Shown piece after piece: positions 34,291 through 45,194 of a DNA stretch of 49,819 nucleotides. This stretch comes from an uncultured beta proteobacterium. Lineage in GTDB: Bacteria > Pseudomonadota > Gammaproteobacteria > Burkholderiales > Burkholderiaceae. Numbering within the stretch: position 1 is the stretch's first letter; each line of letters opens with the position of its first letter. The DNA lies in NCBI GenBank assembly GCA_903889595.1, contig CAISYI010000055.1, positions 1 through 49,819 on the forward strand, written 5' to 3'. Under the pieces are notes generated by a model. The model ran no database searches and was not told the DNA's origin. It was given only the letters and a program-made list of their open reading frames with translations. Both the position numbers and the translations under genes were made by a program.

Positions 34291-35817
34291 ATGAATTTAT
34301 ATTCAATATTGGAAACAGGTTTTCCAAAAGATAAATCCGCATGCGCGATTGAAACTCCTGAGGGTCTTTTTTACTCCTGGGATGATTTAGAAAAAGCTAC
34401 TTCAAAACTAGCTAACTTGTTGACATCTTTACAACTACCCAGTGGTTCAAGGGTTGCTGTCCAGGTTGAAAAATCACCTGAGGCTTTATTTTTATACTTG
34501 GCAACGATTAAAGCTGGATTGGTGTATTTGCCTTTGAATACAGCCTATCAATCTGCAGAAATTGAATACTTTTTAGATAATGCTAAGCCTGGGGTTGTGA
34601 TTTGTAGTCCTAAAAATTTCGCATGGTTTTCTCAAATAGCATTTAAAGCTAACACTGAATTTGTCTTTACTTTAGGTGAGAATCGAGACGGTACTTTAAT
34701 TGAGCGTGCCGCAGCACAATCAGATCAATTTCAGACAGTCCCAAAAGATGATGATGAGTTGGCCGCTATTTTGTATACGTCAGGAACCACCGGAAGAAGT
34801 AAGGGTGCAATGTTGTCGCATAAGAACCTAAGTAGTAATGCGAAGGTTTTAAAAGATTTCTGGCATTGGCAAAAAGGGGATGTTTTATTACATGCATTAC
34901 CTATTTTCCATGTCCATGGACTTTTTGTTGCATCACATGGCGCCTTAATTAACGGTAGCAAAATGATTTGGTTACCAAAGCTCGATATTACCCAGCTTCT
35001 TAAGTATTTACCGCAAAGTACGGTCATGATGGGTGTACCTACCTTTTATACAAGACTTTTAGCAGAACCAAAATTTGACGCTAAAGTTTGTGCAAATATG
35101 CGCTTGTTTATTGCTGGTTCAGCACCTTTATTAACCGAGACCTTTAATGATTTTATCGCTCGTACAGGTCACACGATTTTAGAGCGTTACGGTATGAGTG
35201 AAACAGCAATGTTGACATCAAACTCCTATTCTGGCAAACGTGTTGCTGGGGCTGTTGGAGTCCCTTTACCAGGGGTCAAGGTCAGAGTAATTACCGATGA
35301 TGCAAAATTATGCGGAGTGGATGAAGTTGGCAATGTTCAGGTTCAAGGCCCTAATGTATTCTCTGGATATTGGCAGATGCCAGAAAAAACCAAGGAAGAA
35401 TTTACAGCCGATGGTTGGTTTAAGACTGGTGATGTAGGCCGTTGGGGTGGAAGTACTACAGCAGGGCCAGTGCCAGATGATTACTTGTGTATCGTCGGTA
35501 GGAGTAAGGATTTGATTATCTCTGGCGGTTACAACATTTATCCAAAAGAAATCGAAAGTTTTATTGATGAAATGGATGGTGTCGAAGAGAGTGCGGTCAT
35601 TGGTATCCCTCATCCTGATTTCGGTGAAGCAGTATTGGCTGTCGTAGTTCCTAAAAAGGGTGCTGAAATCGATCCAGTGCAAATTATTACTGAATTGAAA
35701 GGCAAAATTGCGAATTTTAAAGTGCCGAAGAAAGTCATTGTCGTGGCTGAGTTACCTCGAAATGCAATGGGTAAAGTACAGAAAAATATCTTACGTCAGG
35801 AATACACGCCTTCTTGA
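34291..35817 (+). CDS. matB: Malonyl-CoA synthetase (AMP-forming acyl-CoA ligase)
   Basis: This enzyme activates malonate with ATP and CoA. The 508 residues contain the ANL-family P-loop ILYTSGTTGRSKGAMLSHKN near residue 153, ERYGMSETAML near 300, WFKTGDVG near 377 and the C-terminal lysine region PRNAMGKVQKNILR. Length and motif spacing resemble MatB, and the neighbours (malonyl-CoA decarboxylase and Bug receptor) support malonate as the substrate. The gene is 11 bases after the receptor gene and ends before a bidirectional terminator. Confidence 0.9.
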   Translation: MNLYSILETGFPKDKSACAIETPEGLFYSWDDLEKATSKLANLLTSLQLPSGSRVAVQVEKSPEALFLYLATIKAGLVYLPLNTAYQSAEIEYFLDNAKPGVVICSPKNFAWFSQIAFKANTEFVFTLGENRDGTLIERAAAQSDQFQTVPKDDDELAAILYTSGTTGRSKGAMLSHKNLSSNAKVLKDFWHWQKGDVLLHALPIFHVHGLFVASHGALINGSKMIWLPKLDITQLLKYLPQSTVMMGVPTFYTRLLAEPKFDAKVCANMRLFIAGSAPLLTETFNDFIARTGHTILERYGMSETAMLTSNSYSGKRVAGAVGVPLPGVKVRVITDDAKLCGVDEVGNVQVQGPNVFSGYWQMPEKTKEEFTADGWFKTGDVGRWGGSTTAGPVPDDYLCIVGRSKDLIISGGYNIYPKEIESFIDEMDGVEESAVIGIPHPDFGEAVLAVVVPKKGAEIDPVQIITELKGKIANFKVPKKVIVVAELPRNAMGKVQKNILRQEYTPS

Positions 35818-35843
35818 TTTTTTATCTCAATCAGATAAGTTAG

Positions 35844-35885
35844 AAACCTTTATATTCTTTTTTAAAAATTAGAATATAGAGGTTT
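35844..35885. terminator. Bidirectional terminator between matB and the TauE-like gene
   Basis: Two 15-base arms (35844-35858 and 35871-35885) pair completely except for one G-T, around a 12-base loop of T and A runs. It lies in the 73-base gap between convergent genes and ends 6 bases before the stop of the minus-strand gene. Confidence 0.75.
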
Positions 35886-35890
35886 AGTAT

Positions 35891-36712
35891 TTACAGAAAC
35901 CCAAACAGCTGTAGGCTCTTATAAATCATAAAACTAGCAATTACCAACAATAGAAAAGCAAAAGTTTTTCTCAATTGCATGGTATTCATTGAGTGAGCTA
36001 ATTTCACTCCCAAAGGTGCAAACAGTACACTCGTGATTGAAATACAAACTAGTGCTGGAAGATAAATATATCCTAATGAGTAGCTTGGTAGGCCTGGCAA
36101 GTCATAAGCGCCGTAAATATAACCAATCGCACTAGCGATTGCGATCGGAAATCCTAAGGCTGAGGATGTTGCCAGAGCAGCATGAATGGGCACGTTGCAC
36201 CAAAGCATAAACGGGACGGAAATAAAAGCACCTCCTGCACCGACTAAACTTGACATGAGCCCAATCAAAGTACCCACCCCAAATAATCCCACAAAACCAG
36301 GCAGTTCCCGACTTGGCTTCGGCTTTTTATTGAGTAACATTTGGTAGGCTGAAAAAATTTGAAAACTCGCAAATATCAGAGTCAACCAAGGAGTTTTGAG
36401 TAAATTAAAAACCTCACTTCCACCTACAATGCCACCAAATAAAATTCCAGGTACTAAAACTTTGACAATGTGCCAATGAATCATCTTCTTTTTCATTTGT
36501 GCACGCACACTTGATAGAGAAGTGAAGGTAATAGTTGTCATAGAAGTTGCGATAGCAATATGAAAGAGGTGTTCTTCTGAAAATTGTGCTTGTGTAAATA
36601 TAAAGCTTAGAAAAGGCACCATGATCATACCCCCGCCAATGCCTAATAAACCTGCAATGACACCAGTAGCCATGCCAAGTACAAGCAAGGATAATATTTG
36701 TAGGGTGGTCAT
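35891..36712 (-). CDS. TauE/SafE family membrane permease (second copy)
   Basis: The 273-residue integral membrane protein carries the paired signature VIAGLLGIGGGMIMVPFLSF near residue 18 and GLMSSLVGAGGAFISVPFML near 155, as well as about eight hydrophobic segments. It is only distantly similar to the TauE-like protein of the cys operon. Its start codon follows the 6S RNA 3' end directly, so it may be transcribed by read-through from zapA and 6S RNA. The substrate is unknown, with sulfonates or sulfite the usual guess for the family. Confidence 0.88.
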   Translation of the reverse strand: MTTLQILSLLVLGMATGVIAGLLGIGGGMIMVPFLSFIFTQAQFSEEHLFHIAIATSMTTITFTSLSSVRAQMKKKMIHWHIVKVLVPGILFGGIVGGSEVFNLLKTPWLTLIFASFQIFSAYQMLLNKKPKPSRELPGFVGLFGVGTLIGLMSSLVGAGGAFISVPFMLWCNVPIHAALATSSALGFPIAIASAIGYIYGAYDLPGLPSYSLGYIYLPALVCISITSVLFAPLGVKLAHSMNTMQLRKTFAFLLLVIASFMIYKSLQLFGFL

Positions 36713-36900
36713 GGGAATACTTTCAAATGTAGGTCTCCGCCTTGGCCGCTAGGTCGTCATCCTGAACCCAGAGAGTTCAAGTCGGTGCGGTAACATCGTT
36801 TTGGGCACATCAGTATTCCCAGGGAGAGAAACACTCGAGGTGTACTCTATAGCAATAAGGCGCGCACGCCCACAATATATACTTGGCACCATATGCGTTA
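36713..36900 (-). ncRNA. ssrS: 6S RNA
   Basis: 6S RNA binds sigma-70 RNA polymerase by imitating an open promoter. On the minus strand the segment directly follows zapA, the classical neighbour. Its 3' half aligns by eye with E. coli 6S RNA, including GCCCAAAACGATG, the hairpin CTTGAAC...GTTCAGG and GACCTAGCGGCCAAGGCGGAG. A 9-bp pairing, GGGAATACT (36819-36811) with AGTATTCCC (36721-36713), can close the 3' half. The exact 5' end is not certain. Confidence 0.82.
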
Positions 36901-36908
36901 GCATCGGT

Positions 36909-37265
36909 TCAAGGAACTATTGACCTTGGCAAACCAGGCAGAGATAGATATTCTAGTGCATTATTCACTTCTTGTTCAATTGCACTAATTTGTGTAGTTA
37001 ATTGCTGCAATATGATGCTATCTACTTCAGGATCGACTGTTCTAGCAAGTTGGTCTTGAAGTTCTTGAACTTGACCGGCTAGTTTTAAAGCAGTCATAAT
37101 TGCTGCTCTTTCAATACTTCGATTGCCCCCTGAGGTAATTGCTGCAATTTGTTCATTCACCATTTGACTAGCAGACCTAAGTTTTGCTTCGTCTTGCGGT
37201 GTCGTTGCTAAAATCATGCGTTGACTAGCAATTTCTACTTCAATTCTGACAGCGTCATTACTCAT
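36909..37265 (-). CDS. zapA: Cell division protein ZapA
   Basis: ZapA binds and bundles FtsZ at the division ring. The 118-residue protein has the ZapA N-terminal strand-helix domain (VRIEVEIASQRMILATTPQDEAKLR), then a C-terminal coiled coil (about 60-110). The position next to 6S RNA is the usual proteobacterial arrangement. It overlaps the upstream coiled-coil gene by 8 bases and is translated with it. Confidence 0.9.
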   Translation of the reverse strand: MSNDAVRIEVEIASQRMILATTPQDEAKLRSASQMVNEQIAAITSGGNRSIERAAIMTALKLAGQVQELQDQLARTVDPEVDSIILQQLTTQISAIEQEVNNALEYLSLPGLPRSIVP

Positions 37266-37515
37266 CTAAGGAGCTCTCCACATTACCGTTGTCCAGCAGG
37301 TTTAATTGGCGTGTATCTGTAGTTTGAGGTAATTTATTTAATATTTTTTGAATTCTTGTTTGTGCATCAGAAATTTTGTTCTCCATTGTCCGACGCTCGG
37401 CCATCAAGTCACTCAAATGAAAATTCAATTGAGCGAGCTTACGTTGCAAAATCTCCATTCGGGCAATGAGTTCCCCTGGAGTTTGTGAAATGGAATTTGA
37501 ATTAATTTCTGTCAT
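37258..37515 (-). CDS. Small coiled-coil protein upstream of zapA
   Basis: This 85-residue protein is a near-continuous predicted coiled coil (about 12-65, with ELIARMEILQRKLAQLNFHL) and a short acidic tail. A gene of this type regularly precedes zapA in gamma- and betaproteobacteria and is often annotated as a hypothetical or ZapB-like cell division factor. The 8-base overlap with zapA implies a joint role in division; I cannot assign a function beyond that. Confidence 0.75.
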   Translation of the reverse strand: MTEINSNSISQTPGELIARMEILQRKLAQLNFHLSDLMAERRTMENKISDAQTRIQKILNKLPQTTDTRQLNLLDNGNVESSLDE

Positions 37516-37544
37516 ATTCTTTATTGTATATAATTATTGAAGCA

Positions 37545-37825
37545 AGGTGCTCACGAATGGTGTCAATCATTCGTAGTTAAACGGGAATCACGAGTAGATA
37601 TTTGCTATAACACTGTTATTTGCAAACTAGAAACGAACTGAGCTGCCCCCGCAACGGTCAACATTCGCCATTGAATTAATGGCAACTTTATTCATAAACC
37701 ACTGGTTAAAACTGGGAAGGTAAATAAAGTGAATGCCAGCCCGGATACCGGCCTGCTAAGCATGACTTTGTTACGGGGTAAGTAACTTGGCCATAAAGAA
37801 TCCAGTGCCTGCGGGGGAACAGGTC
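37545..37825 (+). promoter_or_regulatory. Cobalamin riboswitch upstream of btuB
   Basis: The aptamer core is visible as GCTGCCCCCGCAACGGT (37643-37659) and GCCAGCCCGGATACCGGCC (37737-37755, the B12 box). After it, a small hairpin with stem CCTG (37808-37811) and CAGG (37820-37823) shows a loop CGGGGGAA. Its bases can pair with CCCCCG at 37646-37651, the loop-loop contact used by this riboswitch class. It ends about 27 bases before the ATG, so it probably blocks translation of btuB when cobalamin binds. Confidence 0.92.
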
Positions 37826-37851
37826 AGAGATTGTTTTATCTGGAAACATCA

Positions 37852-39810
37852 ATGAAATCTTTAGTTAGTAAGAACCGTCAATTCAAACACGGTATGCAGT
37901 TCAATTCTTTGTCCATCTCTATTTTTGCCGCAGTTACTGGTTTTGTCGCCCCTCATTGGGCGCAAGCACAAGTCAACCAAATCAATCCAATTGTTGTCAG
38001 TGGAAATACTTCTGATCAACCCTTATCGGAGGTTATGCCGTCGGTGAGTGTCATTACAAGAGAGGATATTGATCGTCTCAATCCTCAAGATATGATGTCT
38101 CTCTTACAAGCTGAGCCTGGCGTTGATGTTTTTCGTAATGGTTCAGTAGGTTCACCTATCTCGGTTTTCTTACGAGGCAGCTCAAGCTCTCAATTTTTAC
38201 TATTGATTGACGGCGTAAGGATGGGCGATGAAGGCACAGGAATTTCCGGCATTGAATATATTCCGATGAGTCAAATTGACCATATTGAAATTCTTAGGGG
38301 AAACGCCTCGGCTTTGTATGGTTCAAAGGCCTCTGGTGGAGTCATCCAGATTTTTACTAAGGGTGCCAAAGGGCTAAATGGACCTAATGCGGAAGTTAGT
38401 TACGGCAGTAGAAATTCCATTAGTACCTCGGCTGGATATGGGGTTGCAGATGATGGTTGGAAGGCCAGTATTCAACTTACACACCAACAGGGTGATGGCT
38501 ACTCATCTGTCAATTTGAATCAATACCCTGGTACGAACTCTGAGAAAAACAACTATCAGTTCGATAGTATTAGCGCAAATATCTCTAAACAAATTGCAAC
38601 TGGTCAAGAACTAGGTACCAAGTTGTTCTATACCCAAAACAACTATAAGTACAACAATCCTGTTAGCGTCAACTCAGGAGGGCCGGATACTGGCTTGTAT
38701 AGCACGGAAAACAGGATGCAAACTCTCCAAGCTTATAGTCAAAATGAAATCACTAATAATTGGCTCTCAAAGTTAACGATAGCAAATTCAAGGATGAACT
38801 CAACAACTAATTATTTGACAAAGGATAACGATTTTTCACTCAATTATTACGGAGTTTCGCCTTTTCCTAATCCGTACTCAAAAGGACAAACAGAGCAGAA
38901 TGATTATCAATGGCGTAATGAATTTCATTTGGGACCGGCGCAACAAATTATTGCAGGAGCCGAATTAAATACGATTCAATATAACTATCAATCTTTATAT
39001 GATCAGTCGCTTGGTGATAGAAAACAAGTAAGCTTTTTTGGTGGTTACTCGGCAAAATACGATCGTATCGGCGTTCAACTCAATGTAAGAAATGATCAGT
39101 TAAGTAACCAAGATCAGAAACAAACTGCTAACACGGGCTTGTTCGGACTCAGCTATGATTTAACTTCCTCTTTAAAGCTTACAACTTCAGTATCGAATGC
39201 ATTTAATGCTCCAACGGTTTACCAACTCTATAGCTCTAATTATGGTAATCCGAGTTTGAAACCTGAAAAGGCAAATTCAATGGAAATGGGGATGCAATAT
39301 TTACAAGAAAATACATTATTAAAAGTCGTTGCATTTCAATCGAAATATCAAGATTTGATTACGAGCGATCCTGCCAATAATTTCCAATACATTAATGTGA
39401 ACAATGCGTCGATTCAAGGTGTAGAGGCATCGCTAAAATCGAAATGGATGGGTAACTACGTACAACTTGGCATGAGCTTTCAGAATCCAACAAACGATGA
39501 TGACGGTAGCCAATTAATTGGTAGATCGAAAAGTTTTGGATCCTTGGATGTGAGTAGAAAGATTGAACATTGGACTTTAGGCAGTCAGGTCATTGCCGTT
39601 AGTTCTAGGACCTATCCAGATGATTCTGGGAACCAAGTTACCTCTGGGGGATATGCCATTATGAATCTCTATGGCGGATATCAATTTGATAAGAATTGGT
39701 CAACTCGTTTACGAATTGATAATGTATTCAATCGAGACTATCAAAATGCGTATGGTTATAACACCCCCAAAGTTGGAGCCTTTTTGACCTTAAGATATCA
39801 GCCTAGTTGA
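37852..39810 (+). CDS. btuB: TonB-dependent outer-membrane cobalamin receptor (BtuB type)
   Basis: The 652-residue receptor starts at the ATG at 37852 (MKSLVSKNRQ) and has a signal peptide ending at APHWAQAQ. A TonB-box-like PIVVSGN follows, and the plug domain (about 50-155) contains EDIDRLNPQDMMSLLQAEPGV and RGNASALYGSKASGGVIQIF. A 22-strand barrel ends with a C-terminal aromatic, typical of export to the outer membrane. The riboswitch just upstream identifies the ligand as a cobalamin. No btuFCD transport genes are in the window. Confidence 0.93.
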   Translation: MKSLVSKNRQFKHGMQFNSLSISIFAAVTGFVAPHWAQAQVNQINPIVVSGNTSDQPLSEVMPSVSVITREDIDRLNPQDMMSLLQAEPGVDVFRNGSVGSPISVFLRGSSSSQFLLLIDGVRMGDEGTGISGIEYIPMSQIDHIEILRGNASALYGSKASGGVIQIFTKGAKGLNGPNAEVSYGSRNSISTSAGYGVADDGWKASIQLTHQQGDGYSSVNLNQYPGTNSEKNNYQFDSISANISKQIATGQELGTKLFYTQNNYKYNNPVSVNSGGPDTGLYSTENRMQTLQAYSQNEITNNWLSKLTIANSRMNSTTNYLTKDNDFSLNYYGVSPFPNPYSKGQTEQNDYQWRNEFHLGPAQQIIAGAELNTIQYNYQSLYDQSLGDRKQVSFFGGYSAKYDRIGVQLNVRNDQLSNQDQKQTANTGLFGLSYDLTSSLKLTTSVSNAFNAPTVYQLYSSNYGNPSLKPEKANSMEMGMQYLQENTLLKVVAFQSKYQDLITSDPANNFQYINVNNASIQGVEASLKSKWMGNYVQLGMSFQNPTNDDDGSQLIGRSKSFGSLDVSRKIEHWTLGSQVIAVSSRTYPDDSGNQVTSGGYAIMNLYGGYQFDKNWSTRLRIDNVFNRDYQNAYGYNTPKVGAFLTLRYQPS

Positions 39811-39812
39811 GT

Positions 39813-41483
<1,671 letters not shown>

Positions 41484-41491
<8 letters not shown>

Positions 41492-41672
41492 TCGAATAAA
41501 CGTAAGCTTTTTGGGCTACTTTAGCCAATTTAATACGCTTTTGTTCATCAAGTCGAATCGGTAACTTATCCCAAAGTAGCGCACGACCTAATAATTGACC
41601 CTTTTCGATTTCAGGGTTATTTTTTTTAAGGTCATTCAAAAATTGTGTAATTTGTGATTGATAGTGAGCCAT
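41484..41672 (-). CDS. DUF3460 small protein
   Basis: The 62-residue charged protein (ITQFLNDLKKNNPEIEKGQL, then GRALLWDKLP) belongs to the short DUF3460 family of unknown function, found almost only in betaproteobacteria and typically next to scpA. The stop overlaps scpA by 8 bases, so the two are co-translated. No membrane segment or catalytic motif is seen. Confidence 0.85.
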
Positions 41673-41757
41673 ATATTCAATTCAAGTAGTTAAACAATTA
41701 AAATTTGTTTGCAGATACCATTGCAAACATGGAAATACCAATTGTAGATGAAAACCT

Positions 41758-43455
41758 CTACATGCTAGCTTTATTAGCCTCTAAAAGACGGTCAATCATT
41801 TCACTTTCAACGCGAGACATTAAATGTTTGTAGGCATTAATCGGTCGATCTTCACTCAAAGGTACTTGTACGCTTTCCCAATCCATTTCAGGGATATTTA
41901 AAAATTCCTCAACACCCTTCGCTAAGGTGGGTAAAACAGGTTTTAAATAGACTGAAAGAATTCTAAATGCTTCTAAAGTAATAGTGCATACAGATTGAAG
42001 CTCATTTTTTAAATCATTAGAATCTGATGTTTTGAGTTGCTTCGCGATATCCCAAGGCTTATTTGCATCTACGAAGATATTTATTGAATCAGCCATTTCC
42101 ATGACGAGTCGGATAGTCTTAGCAAATTCTCGCTGTTCATAAAGCGCGGCAACTTCTTTACTTCTTTCGCGTAAGTTTATTAGTAAAGGGTTATTCAGCG
42201 CAGAGGTGAGTACTCTCCCACCAAAGTTTTTCACTAAAAAACCAGCGCTTCTACTAGCAATATTGATATATTTTCCAAGTAAATCACTATTCACCCTAGC
42301 AACAAAATCTGTTAGATTTAAGTCTAAGTCTTCAAGAGAGTTATTGAGTTTTGCAGCAAAATAATAACGTAACCACTCAGGTGATAAGCCAGCTTCGATA
42401 AAGCTATGTGCCGTGATGAAAGTGCCCCTTGATTTACTCATTTTTTCGCCGTCTACCGTTAAAAAGCCATGTGCGAAAACATTAGTGGGGGTTCTTAAAT
42501 TGGCAAACTTTAGCATTGCAGGCCAAAAGAGGGTGTGAAAATAAAGAATATCTTTACCAATAAAATGGTACATGTCTGTGGCGGTATCCGACACTGTCCA
42601 TTCTTGAAAATTTAAATTGTTTTTTTCACAAAAAGCTTTAAAACTTCCAAAGTAACCAACGGGAGCATCTAACCAAACGTAAAAGTACTTGCCTGGCGCG
42701 TCCGGTATTTCAAAACCAAAGTAGGGTGCGTCCCTAGATATATCCCAATCACCTAATTTTGATTCTCCGGGTTCGCCAACCCACTCTTTCATCTTATTTT
42801 TTGCTTCAGATTGCAATGGAGTGCTTACTTGCGTCCAGTCGCGTAAAAAATTTTCGCAGCGTGGATCTGATAGTTTGAAAAAATAATGTTCAGAAACTTT
42901 TCGAATTGGGGTGGCACCACTTACCGCAGAATAGGGGTTAATCAAATCTGTTGGACTGTAGGTCGCGCCGCATTTTTCACAGGAATCACCATACTGGTCT
43001 TTGGCATGGCATTTTGGGCACTCCCCTTTAATAAAACGATCAGGTAAGAACATTTCCTTAACGGGATCATAGGCTTGCTCGATTGATTTTTTCTCAATCA
43101 AGCCATTTTCTTTTAAGGCAAGGTAAATTTCAGAAGATAGTTCTTTGTTTTCTTGACTATCTGTAGACCCATAATGGTCAAAGGAAATGTGAAAATCGTC
43201 AAAGTCTCTCTTGTGTTCTGCCCAAACACGATCAATTAATTCCTTTGGAGTTATATTCTCAGCTTGAGCGCGAAGCATGATGGGGGTGCCATGGGTATCA
43301 TCCGCACCTATATAATAAACTTCTTTATGTTGCATTCTGAGGAATCTGACCCAAATATCAGTTTGAATATATTCCACAAGATGACCAATATGAATTTGGC
43401 CATTGGCGTAAGGGAGTGCAGAAGTGACTAAAATTTGTTTAGAGAGTGGTTTCAT
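41758..43455 (-). CDS. metG: Methionyl-tRNA synthetase
   Basis: MetG charges tRNA-Met. The class I signature [15 protein letters not shown] (residues 16-30) and [10 protein letters not shown] near 338 are present. A zinc site with Cys pairs at CPKCHA and CEKCGA lies near 145-165, followed by an anticodon-binding helical domain. At 565 residues it lacks the C-terminal tRNA-binding (EMAP-like) domain of the E. coli enzyme, which is about 110 residues longer. It is divergent from apbC. Confidence 0.95.
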   Translation of the reverse strand: MKPLSKQILVTSALPYANGQIHIGHLVEYIQTDIWVRFLRMQHKEVYYIGADDTHGTPIMLRAQAENITPKELIDRVWAEHKRDFDDFHISFDHYGSTDSQENKELSSEIYLALKENGLIEKKSIEQAYDPVKEMFLPDRFIKGECPKCHAKDQYGDSCEKCGATYSPTDLINPYSAVSGATPIRKVSEHYFFKLSDPRCENFLRDWTQVSTPLQSEAKNKMKEWVGEPGESKLGDWDISRDAPYFGFEIPDAPGKYFYVWLDAPVGYFGSFKAFCEKNNLNFQEWTVSDTATDMYHFIGKDILYFHTLFWPAMLKFANLRTPTNVFAHGFLTVDGEKMSKSRGTFITAHSFIEAGLSPEWLRYYFAAKLNNSLEDLDLNLTDFVARVNSDLLGKYINIASRSAGFLVKNFGGRVLTSALNNPLLINLRERSKEVAALYEQREFAKTIRLVMEMADSINIFVDANKPWDIAKQLKTSDSNDLKNELQSVCTITLEAFRILSVYLKPVLPTLAKGVEEFLNIPEMDWESVQVPLSEDRPINAYKHLMSRVESEMIDRLLEANKASM

Positions 43456-43563
43456 AGCAAGATTTTATCAAATTAGCTTGAAAATGCTTTGTTTTAAAGC
43501 AAAAACTCTCTAACCACAGTAGAGTGTTACATTATTTTGAATTAGGTTTTTAGGGAGAAAATT

Positions 43564-44652
43564 TTGCAATTATCAGAAAGTCAGATTCTTAGTCAGTTAA
43601 AGGCAGTTATAGACCCCAACACAGGAGTCGATTTAGTCACTGCTAAAACTATCAAAAACCTTAAAATTGATGCAAATGAGGTTATTTTTGAGGTGGTATT
43701 AGGTTACCCATCAAAAAGCCAATTTGATTTGATCAGAAAAGCATGTGTAGCTGCAGTAAGACAGATACCTGATGTAGCTAATGTCAGCGTTACAGTTCGC
43801 ATGGAGATTGCATCGCATGCGGTTCAGCGAGGTGTCAAACTGATTTCTGAAGTAAAGAATGTGATTGCTATTGCGAGTGGTAAAGGTGGCGTCGGAAAAT
43901 CTACTACCGCTGTAAATCTAGCATTAGCCTTAGCAGCTGAAGGCGCTAATGTTGGCATTTTAGATGCCGACATTTACGGACCAAGTTTGCCAACGATGCT
44001 AGGTATTACAGGTCGCCCAGACTCCTATGCTGAAAACTCAATTGAACCAATGCATGGTCACGGCTTACAAGCAAGCTCGATTGGTTTTTTGATTGAAGCT
44101 GATAGTCCGATGGTTTGGAGAGGTCCTATGGTTACCTCTGCCTTGGAACAGTTACTACGCCAAACTAATTGGCAAGGTCTAGATTATTTGATTGTCGATA
44201 TGCCTCCAGGTACCGGGGACATTCAATTGACCCTTTCGCAGAAAGTGCCTGTCACTGGAGCGGTAATTGTTACAACGCCCCAAGATATTGCTTTACTAGA
44301 TGCTCGAAAAGGTCTAAAAATGTTTGAAAAAGTAGGTATCCCGATTTTAGGTATTGTTGAAAATATGAGTGTTTATGTTTGCCCATCTTGTGGTCATCAA
44401 GAGCATATTTTTGGATCTGGAGGCGGACAGAAAATGTGTGACGATTACTCCGTTTCTTTCTTAGGAAGTTTGCCCCTCAACTTATCGATTCGGGAGCAAG
44501 CTGATGCGGGAAGACCTACTTTAGTTGCAGAGCCTGAAAGTCCAATCAGTGAGATTTACAAGTCGATTGCTAGAAAGATAGCGATTCAAATTGCTGTGAT
44601 GTCTAAAGATATGTCGAGTAAGTTTCCTAATATTGTGATTCAGAATACTTAA
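43564..44652 (+). CDS. apbC: Mrp/ApbC family Fe-S cluster carrier ATPase
   Basis: ApbC/Mrp proteins deliver iron-sulfur clusters to target proteins. The 362 residues have an N-terminal DUF59-like domain (about 1-85), then a deviant Walker A, IASGKGGVGKSTTAVNL, near residue 104. The C-terminal CPSCGHQEHIFGSGGG near 272 supplies the cluster-binding CxxC. The start is TTG, with AGGGAGA just upstream. It overlaps the DUF3305 gene by one base; the downstream iron-sulfur and formate dehydrogenase genes are likely clients. Confidence 0.94.
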   Translation: MQLSESQILSQLKAVIDPNTGVDLVTAKTIKNLKIDANEVIFEVVLGYPSKSQFDLIRKACVAAVRQIPDVANVSVTVRMEIASHAVQRGVKLISEVKNVIAIASGKGGVGKSTTAVNLALALAAEGANVGILDADIYGPSLPTMLGITGRPDSYAENSIEPMHGHGLQASSIGFLIEADSPMVWRGPMVTSALEQLLRQTNWQGLDYLIVDMPPGTGDIQLTLSQKVPVTGAVIVTTPQDIALLDARKGLKMFEKVGIPILGIVENMSVYVCPSCGHQEHIFGSGGGQKMCDDYSVSFLGSLPLNLSIREQADAGRPTLVAEPESPISEIYKSIARKIAIQIAVMSKDMSSKFPNIVIQNT

Positions 44653-45194
44653 TGGGTCTAGCCCTAGCCATTTCTATGCGATTGGAAGCCTTGGATAATC
44701 CTTGGCAATCCCATCGTTGGGTTTTGGATAGTGTCGAGGCTGATCTTGGACAATTTACTCAACCAGTGAAGTTTCAACTTGCAATTGGTCGGGAAACCAT
44801 TACAGCACATCCAATCGATGAAGAGAGTTCGGATCGCTGGGTCTTTAAAGGATTTAATCTCGATTTATTTGTCGATGAAGCAGAAGGCTATTATTTGAAC
44901 GTTAGTTCACCAGAGCCAAGTTGGTTTGTTATGTGGCGATTAGAAGAGGCTCCTTGGCACCCTCTAAATGAAATTGCAGTTCCTCATAGAGTAATGTTAA
45001 GTTATAACGAAGCTGGTAGATTAATTGATGGTGGTGAACAGGTTGATCGGTTTCCACTTCCTGCAATGATATTAAATTCCGTTCAAGAATATGTTGATGA
45101 ATATTATCGACCAGAGCCAAAAAGACGGATTCGTCCTGCATCCTTCGAAGGTGCTTATCGACCTAAGGATAAATTTTCAGGTGGTTCAAGGTGA
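44652..45194 (+). CDS. DUF3305 protein of the formate dehydrogenase cluster
   Basis: The 180-residue soluble protein has the DUF3305 pattern, starting LALAISMRLEALDNPWQSHR, with PSWFVMWRLEE near residue 95 and VSLSYN-like VMLSYNEAGRLIDGGE near 115. The family is found in alpha- and betaproteobacteria beside formate dehydrogenase genes and has no established activity. It overlaps apbC and the DUF3306 gene at its ends. Confidence 0.85.
   Translation: MGLALAISMRLEALDNPWQSHRWVLDSVEADLGQFTQPVKFQLAIGRETITAHPIDEESSDRWVFKGFNLDLFVDEAEGYYLNVSSPEPSWFVMWRLEEAPWHPLNEIAVPHRVMLSYNEAGRLIDGGEQVDRFPLPAMILNSVQEYVDEYYRPEPKRRIRPASFEGAYRPKDKFSGGSR

Noticed and set aside
35308-35682. Minus-strand frame of 124 codons inside matB
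   Set aside because: Antisense shadow of a strongly conserved ligase gene.
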